Below, in pieces: positions 49,786 through 58,700 of a stretch of DNA of 64,000 bases (positions are counted from its first letter, which is position 1; each line of letters opens with the position of its first letter). The position numbers were made by a program, and so were the translations under genes. Source of the DNA: Eutreptiella sp. 'Long Island Sound 2002'. Lineage: Eukaryota > Euglenozoa > Euglenophyceae > Eutreptiales > Eutreptiaceae. The notes below the pieces were generated by a model, which did not search any database, had not been told where the DNA came from, and worked only from the letters and a program-made list of their open reading frames with translations. The stretch is from positions 35,194,101 to 35,258,100 of the forward strand of contig OZ038385.1 in assembly GCA_964036045.1 (NCBI GenBank), read 5' to 3'.

Positions 49786-52700
49786 ATGTCGTTTAATCCT
49801 TTTATCTTCTGGTTCCTCGTGCTGCTCCTTGATGAGAGGCGGGCGCAGCAGCTGCCCGCCTTTGTGGCCACGCCCCTGAATGAAACCGAAGAGCTGTGCG
49901 TTCCGATGCCGCAACGGGCCAGTGCGTACAGCACCTATTTGGTGACATACGCCAAGGGCCGTGCCTTCATGGAGTCCAACACCAAGATGTATTCCAGCGC
50001 TAGGCAGGCGGGCTTTGACTACATGATGAACTGGAAAGAAGAAGAGATTTCTGTCGTTTCACCGGATTGCCACCAAATGTGGAGGTGGGTGGCAAATGTC
50101 ACACGAAGGGTACCTCCCGCGCCCATTCTGCAACCCTGAAAATCTTGCTGTTCTCCCCGATGGGGCGTATCCTCCACAAGGGCATGAGGGCAAGCCCATA
50201 CACCCTAGCCATGCGCCAAGTGGAAGAAAGTAAGACGGATAAGATTCGCTCAAAGCCACGCAAACTTGGTTGTGGCGGGGGCGACAACAGACAGGGGCGC
50301 ATCATCGGGCAAAGTAAGGAAAATGTGAAAGGCCGCCTACCCGCCCCGTTGTCCTAACACGGGCTTGGGCAAACACGGCGACCCAGCACTTTCAGGCCGT
50401 TTTTGGAACCATCGTTTTTCCGGTTCCAATCCAATGAAATGTGGTTTGCAGCTTTGTGCAGGTTGCGGGAAGGGTCAATATGGGTGTCAAAATGTTGTTG
50501 TAGCTGTAATTCCATGTGCTCATGTGTTCTGGGGTGTAGCTGGCCTGTTGGACACCCTTTTGCTTTATATTATCGTGTTTTGAGGGGCAGGGTTGGCCTA
50601 TGCCTGCAACATGTGTTCCATGGTACGTGCTGTGCAGTAACGCGGGCTTGTCCAAACATGGAAACCCCGTGTTTCCGCACTTTTGCCCGGTGAAGCAGGA
50701 CCTCCCATGTTAGAACAGGGGGCGGGGGGTACACTGGTGGCTGAAAGTGAGACGAGCCCCCCCCCCCCCCCTGGAGGATCCCCAGCTAACTCAACTGGGC
50801 TAAGCGTAGGTCTCGCAACCGAAAGGTTGTGGGATCGATCCCTGGATCGGGCATGTCTGGAGGCGGGCGGTGGCAGCCGTGCGTCAAGGGCATCCTTTCG
50901 GGGGAAATCACCAAATTGAGTAGGCCGTGGAGGCCGCCTCGCTGCCGCGAGTACCACCAGCTGTGAAAGGCCCAATACACACACAACACACAGGGCAACA
51001 TGGCGATGACGGGCTCGTTGAACTATTACCGTGGAGCTGGCCCGGCGGAAGCCACGGAGCTACCACCCCATTTCCAGGGTGGTCCTGGGGCAGCGAGCCA
51101 GGTTCTGGCCTAAGTGCATATCTCTCTGGGACGGACGGTTTCCTGCCAACTCGGAGCGTTTTCAGGGGTCGGATCCATTGTTGCCTCATTTGTGTCCACT
51201 GAGTGTCCCGTAGGGGTATGTGGGGTATATTCGGAAAGCCCTTGAAAAGGGCTTTCCGGAGATGTATGGGTTGGGGGGGGGTCCGGAACCATATTTTTTT
51301 CGAAAATTGGCCGTTACCGTTGACGGGTTGGTTTTTTTTGCCTGTTCTAGTCCAGTTTCAGACAGACTGCACCGCACCCCTACCCCCATTACTCCAACAT
51401 ATGGGCATATGAAGGTCAAGTCATTCGGGTGGATTTGTTGCATTTGATGTGTAGATGACATGTGCAACATGGGTCCCCTCAAAACCCCAATATGCTGAAG
51501 TCTTTGACCAATAACTACCTTGGACACCCGGGTGATGCCTGGTGCAACTTGCAGCATCAAGCTCACCAGAGTGCAAGAAACCAAAGATGGCAGAATTTCT
51601 CAAACAGGCTGTCAAGTTGGGACATGAGACCACAATATTTGGATTCAGCACGTCAAAATGCATCCATTTACGTCCTTTCACTTTGCTCCAACTCCACAAT
51701 ATGTCGGAGCACCCAGGGGAAAACCTGTGAGCTGGTGTCCCGCACGCGTGAGCGGAGCACCCTGAGGCCCGAAAACCCTGAAACGCCGAAAAGTTCGGCC
51801 TTGGTACTCAAAAATATGGTCACCTATCCCCCCCCAACCTATACATTTCTGAAACGGCGTTTTCTCACAGATTTCGAAAAGCATACACATACCCCCCCCC
51901 CAAGGGAACGATATTTTGGTGCATTAGACCAAAAGTTGAGAAAAGTCTGAAAAAATGTGAAAACGCTCCGCGTTGGCATGAACTGAATGTCCCAGAGAGA
52001 TATAGCAAGGGGCAATACAGGGATGCACCCTTGGCCTGCACCGAAGGCCTGCTATAATGGGGAGCGACCCGACCTGAGGACGCCAGTGTGGCCATACAGG
52101 TCCAACTGGGAAGACCTGGTAAAAACGGTAATCCCCCCCCCCCCACACACAGTCCCATCTGGCCACCAGATAGCATTGCCTTGCACGTTTGTTTCTTATT
52201 TTTAGCGTGAAATGCGTGTACTTTAGCGTGAAATGCCTTTGCTGCACCCCCTCCCCCCCCGGACCCCCTCTCCAAGCCCTTTACAGCCTGAGGAGGAGGC
52301 CTCCGCGAGGGAGTTTGGCTGTTTCTGGTGGCCGCTCAGAATCAGGATGCAGGAGCTTAAGGGAGTCCGGCGTGGTGCCACCCGTTTTTGCCGTTCCCTT
52401 GTGTCCCCTCACACTGTAGCACGGCCACTGTCAGTTTCTGCTTGCATTGGGCCTCACCCCATTTGCTCTTCGTCAGGTCTTTTTGGTTGTGCGCGGCGTA
52501 GGCGGCGCGACGTTGAGGCTACAGGGGGCAAACCGGCAGGAATGGAAAGAGCTTTGTGGCACGTGTGAAATAGTGGGACATCCTCCGGGATAGCCGCCTC
52601 AAAAGGTGCGCGAAACGCGCCGGCGGCAGGTGCATCCACCCTCGCATGGAACTACTTGCCCTCCTAGGCCTGCCATGAAATGTACAGGTTGCCCACTCTC

Positions 52701-55700
52701 CAAGTTCTCGTGGGCTGGCGAATTTTCCACAGGACGATAAACAGAGTCTTCGGTCTCCGCAATGGGAAAGTGTGAAGGCAAGCCGTCCTCTTTTGAAAGC
52801 AGCCCCTCAAAACGATGTCCAGATGCACGGCGTTGCTAAAACAGACCCCATGCCGGGCGGTCCGCGACGCTGTAGGACAAGCCCCGAGGGGGGGGGGGAC
52901 TCCGCGGGTCCTGGGACGCCAACTACCCCCCCCCCCCCTAGGGGGCCTCCGGCCAACAGTTAGTTGCCAAAGGTGCTGCCCTCAGGAGTCCACGGGCGCC
53001 GAAGACGCCCAACGCTCCATGGGCACCAAAGCCACGCGAAGGAAAAATTTGTCCACTTTGCACCCGAGCACTGTCCCTAAACCTAGCCCTGACCCTAGCA
53101 CCCACCCCCACCCTCAACCTACTCCTAACCAGGATTGAATATTGGGACCGAGCTGGTGGGGGAAGGAACATCGTCTAGGAGACTTCCATGACAAATGAGG
53201 TATGCACTAGAAAGTGGATGAGAGCAGCTCAAATGGGGTTTAAAATGAGCGGTATTCATCCGTTTGGGCACCACAACCGGACTAGGATCATTATTGGAAA
53301 ACCATGGTTTTGACCCGTTTTTCGAGCCATTTGTGGTCCCAAAACAGCCCATTTTCAGGGCCCTTTCGGCCTTGAGAGGGGCCAAAATTGCTCAACATGG
53401 GCTCAAAATGGGCTCATTCCACTTGTTTATGCACCCCAAATAGTCCGAAAGTATCGTTGGAAAAACACAATTTTGATCCATTTTTGAGTGATTTTTTGTC
53501 CCGAAACAGCCCATTTTCAAGGCATTTTGTGACTCTGGAGTGGCCAAAATGGCTTGCAATGGGCTCAAAAAGGGCTCATTTCATTTGTTTGTGCACCCCA
53601 AATGGTCTAGGATCACTTTTGGAAAAACACATTTTTGACCCATTTTTGACCCATTTTTGGTCGCAAAATAGCCCATTTTCAAGGCATTTTGTGACTTTGG
53701 CGGGGCCAAAATGGCTTGTAATGGGCTCAAAATGGGCTCATTTCACTTGTTTGTGCACCCCAAATGGTCTTGGATCATTTTGGGAAAAACACATTTTTGA
53801 CCCATGTTTGACCCATTTTTTGTCCCAAAACACCCCATTTTCAAGGCATTTTGGGATCTGAGGAGGGCCAAAACGGGCCACCACGAGCTCAAAACGCGCC
53901 AACAACACTTGTTTTGGCATTCCAAGTGGTCCGGGGTCATTTTTGAAAAAAGTCATTTTTTTGCACCCGGTGCACCTTGTTGATTCATTCTGGCACCCAC
54001 CTCTTTGGGGTACCTCCTGCAGCTTGCCGCAGCCCACTTGGCCTAGGTACGGGCGTCTAGGTGTCGGTTAGGGCAATTTTGAGGGGTGGAAACCACCAAA
54101 AGTGGGTGTTGCGGGTGGATTAGGTGCGCTCGAAATTGCATTTGGAGCCATGTAGCCCAAGATATGGTCCGTTTTTGGTTTGGGGATGTCAGTGGCCAAT
54201 GTGCACAAATTCTGGGGCTTTCAGGGGGCCTTTTGGGGGCGGTTCGCGGACATATTGTGGAGTTAGAGGGCCCTAGAGGGCCCTTCGGCACAGGGAAGTC
54301 TAGCTGCATGTATAGAGTAGCCACTATTTCCCTTCATTTGGCCGTTTTCAGGAGGTTCTAGGGCGGTTTTGGGCAAAAAAAGGCTGATTTTGGCCCCAAA
54401 TTGCAGATTTCGAAATGGAGGTCCGGCACCTGCGACACCCGTTCCCAACCGCCACCGTTGAGTTTCTGGCTCATACTTTGTGTGGTTGTCCCTCACACCC
54501 ATAGGTAGCATCCACCAAAATTTTGGCCGAATCCGAAGCACCACGACGGAGATGTGATTTTCCCCCATTTCGCGCGTGCTTGCTGCTTGCTTGCTGCTTG
54601 CTGCTTGCTTGCCAAACCTGTTAGGTCCACCCTAGACACTAAAGAGGGTTATAAAACCAAGACTGGTTCCACTAGCTCGGTGACCCTACACCTAACCCTA
54701 CCCCTGCCCCTAATCCTAGCCCTAACTCTAGCCCTAGCTCTCATCCTAGGCTAGGGTCACAGTGAGTGTTGGGGTCCAAAATGGAGAGCAATGATGTGGC
54801 AAAATCAGCCATGAACAAAATTTGAGGGATCTCGTTCAGCCCAATCAGCATGGCTGGCATGGCCAAACCAGCTGCTTGCAAAGGTTAGGGTTAGGTTTAT
54901 GGTGATGGTATGGTTAGAGGGGGGGCAAGGGGAGGTAAAGGGAGCCCCCCCCCCCCCCGCAACCAACCCTCCAAGAGCGCCCCCCCCCCCCCCCCCCCCA
55001 AGGGGCCTCCGGCCAACAGTTAGTTGGGGGAGTAGTTGGCGTCCAGAACCGAGGGGTCGCCCCCCCCCCCCCCCCCGCGGTATCGAGGCTTTTTTGGGGG
55101 TTCAGCCTTACCGACACCCACAGGCATGTTGCCGTTGTATCTGCGCAACCAATGGCCCCGGATGCAACACATTGTCCTGCGTGCCCCGATTTGTGGAGCG
55201 ATTCTGGGCTTCTTCACCGCACGCACTGTGGCTTTTGCATGGGCACTTTCCCGAAGGCCTTGATTGGTCAGGTGGGCAACCCACCGATGCCCACCAGCTT
55301 CTGCAAGAGGATGTGGTGAGAGGCGCGGTTGATGTTTGCACTGGGCACCAGCAGGAAGGCTCTGCCCGTAGACCCTGTCCTTTTGGTGCCCGTGAAGAGG
55401 AAGTAGGGCTCAGAAGTACCCAGTTTGGGTATGTTTAGCGGAACACTATCCGGGAAATGGGCCAAGGTTGGAAAAATGGGGGAAAATGGGGGTAAATGAG
55501 GGAAATTCACATTGCTTGGTGGAAAAATGGGAAATTTAGGGGCTGAAAAGGCCAAAAATCAAGGTTTAGGTTGGCAACAAGGCTGTGGGGGGGGCGCATT
55601 GGTGAAAGCTCCCGAGGAAAAATGGGGGAAAATGGGGAAAGCCCCCGAGGAAAAATGGGGAAAAATGGGGGAAAATTGGGAAAAATGGGGGAAAATGGGG

Positions 55701-58700
55701 GAAAATGGGGAGGAAATGGGGAGGAAATGGGCGGAAAGGGGACCGGTTGCACCACCCAAGTTTCCTTACTTTTCCCCATTTTCCCCCATGTTTCCCCATT
55801 CCCCCCCCATTTTTCCCCATTTTCCCCCATTTTCCCCCATTTTCCCCCATTTTCCCTTGCCATGGGTACATTGTGGGTACGTTTGTGGGTACAGTACCCG
55901 CCACCGGAGCCGGGTACTTCTGAGCCCTGAGGAAGCGGAAGAAGACCCCAGGTTGGTGGGGTGATGGCATTCTCCCCGGTTGAAGGGTGTCTGAGGTTGT
56001 GGCGCACAGGCTGGCTCTGCAGTGGGGCCTTGGTAGTTACCTACCCCCCACCAGCCCCTTGCGCAAGCACGCGCTTGTCCAAGCGCGGAGTGGGCGTTGA
56101 ACCGCTGTTTTCAGGATTTTTTGGGACCGCTGTCTTTCGCAGTCCTGAATGCAAGATTGGGCGTTTGTGATGCACTTGTACAGGGAAAGAGGGGCTTATT
56201 CATGTCTGCGGTTGTGCATTCCGTTCACAACAACATTGTACCACACATTGCAACCCCATGCTGTTTGTTTTGATGTGATTTTCGGCCATGGCTGACATTT
56301 CTGGGCATGGCTGTCGCATACCGTGCTTTGCTGTCGGGTGTGACGCACGCAAGCACGGGCTTGTCTTAGCACGGGGTGGGTGTTGAACCGCTGTTTTGCC
56401 TGGACTTTTGGGACTGCGGCCGTGCTTGCGCAAGGGGGGGGGGGTACATCCCTCCAATGCCCCCCCATTGCCCCGTTGATGCCTGATGTCCTCAGGGCAG
56501 AAAGGTATCCCCCAAGATCAAAGCCTGCTTCTACGCCTGGAAGCCGGCCGCTATTTTGCACGCGCTGCGGCAGTCCAAAGAGGGCGATTTCGTCGTGTGG
56601 TCCGATTCTTCGCGGTACTACCGGCAGCGGTTCCGCGTCCCAGTGATCTACCTCCTGAACTGGATGCTGCGGAACGACCTCCACGTGTTCCCGGGCGTGT
56701 CCACAAACGTTCGGGTGGGGGTGCACTTCGAACTGAAGACGCCCGGGTTCTGTTGCCTGCTGCTGCAGATGGGGCTGTGCACCACCGCCAATCTTGAGGC
56801 CTGCTGCGTGCAGGCCCATGAGTCCGTGGTGGTGTACGCCAACTTCCTTGTGCTGCGCAACACGCCCAAGGTCTCCCGTGCCCTGCCCGCCCAGTGGCCG
56901 ACAGAGAAGTGCGTCTCCTTCCCCCTTGGGGGTTGGCATGTCGTGCCGCCCCAACCACTTCTGTCCGCCCCCCCTCCCCCCAATGGCCCACAAACTGTTT
57001 TCTAACCGCCAGACCTTGCCCCGCACAAGTTGCAGTAGAGTAAAACCCATCAAATTTGGATGCAACAGTTTTCAGCTCAGAAAATGAAAAGAAAGATTTT
57101 CCATGTCAGATGGCAATTTTTGCACCCCTGGGCTACTTTGCACCCCCAAGGCCAGGGTAGCAGGGGTCGCCTAATTCTAAGGCTGTTTGGAAAAGGCGGG
57201 GCTGGGGGCTCTTCGGGGGGGGGGTCTAGTCTAAAAGTAGCGCGCAGTGCGCATGCAGTGCGCGCGCAGTGCAAAGATTCCCCCTGAAGCCAGAGTTGCC
57301 TGGCTGCTGTGCATGGGGAGCCTGGGTATTGTGCAGGGGGCTGTGGACGAATTTCCCGCAGTTTGATGGGCGGTGCAGTGTTGGGACTGACGGCCAGCCC
57401 TGCTGGCCCTGGCTTCCCTCTCTTCTTCCGGCAGTACCTGATCACCACGCCACACAGAAACATGCACCCCGCCATCATTGGCATGCCGACCATAGGGCGG
57501 TAGACCATTCATCCGATGGATAGAAGCAACAGAGTGCAGGCCGCGGCCAGTGATGTATTAGAACGGCTGTACACCGTAGGAGGAGGGAGGGTACCCCCCC
57601 CCCCCCTGGACCCCCATCCCCCCCCCTCCTCCCCTTCCAATGTTTGAGGCTGACAGCCAAAATTTGGCTTCGGCGCCTTTGGCGCCAAGTGGATTTAAGC
57701 TTCAGAATTTTTGGCCCCCCTTCGGCGGGGACCATTGGGGGACCCAAGGAGGAGAAGGGTCCCAGCCAAACCCCCCCCCCCCTTTCAGACCCCCCCCCCC
57801 TCCCCCCCTTCTAACACATCCCTGGTCGCGGCAGTCAGGCAGTTGATGAAACACAGCAGGAAGCCGACCACAGACCCGGTGGGATCGCCCACAAAGGGGA
57901 TGACCTCAGGGGCGAGAGCAAGGGGCCAAATAACAGCGAGTACCCAGCGGTCCGGTGTAGGTGCAGGCCAAGTCCCACAATGTGCAGGGCCTATTCCAGA
58001 GGGGGCGGGAGGGGGCTACGCCGCGACCCGAATCAGAACCACACGAACAGCAGCTTGAGACAGACTACTGTCTGGGCCGCGCGGTGGAGAACAATCGTCA
58101 TTCACGCTGCGACGGTGTGAGGGGCCTTGCTCGATTACGTGCACCCTTTTGTGCTGAGACCTGAGTGCAGCACCTCGATGGTCCTCCGCCCCTTTGCGAG
58201 ACCAAAGGCAAAAGCACTGAAATGACGGAAACAAACCCTTCCGACGTACGTTGTCTGCGCGCACGAAGCACTGATAGTACCTTGCCCAAGGATTGGCTCA
58301 CAAACAACTCCAATGCACAATTCTCACCAACACGGCCCACCTTGCCCTCCGGCAGGTCCTTTGACAGACTTTGGCTGCAAACCCCCACGCCGCCTTGCGC
58401 GCCATCCCCAAAGTAGGGGGTGGAAGATTGCGTTTTGTGTGTGAGGAAGAGGGGCTCGTTCGAACACTGGAGAGGTCCTGTGGAATTGGGCCGCGGGGTC
58501 CCCCCGTCTCTGCACCAGGGAATTGGTCACAGGAGGGGCAAGCGGCCGCCTTTTGTGCTCCTGCTCCTTCAGCCCAAACCGCAGTGTGACAGGCACCAGC
58601 ACCACCTTTTTGGGTCCGTCGACGGTGCTTGCCTCGGGAGTACCAAGCCCTTCATAAGTCGTCCCTAAATGGCATCTACAGTTGCTGATGAACCCATCGC

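Noticed and set aside
49321-49914. 197-residue minus-strand frame upstream of the glycosyltransferase-like gene
   Set aside because: It overlaps the 11-bp tandem repeat and the antisense of the first exon, with no domain or coherent composition.
53388-53861. 157-residue plus-strand frame
   Set aside because: It is explained by the 162-bp tandem repeat whose period is a multiple of three; no start context or domain.
54685-54752. Telomere
   Set aside because: The CCCTAA-like units are irregular and short, and unique gene sequence continues on both sides; at most a degenerate interstitial tract.
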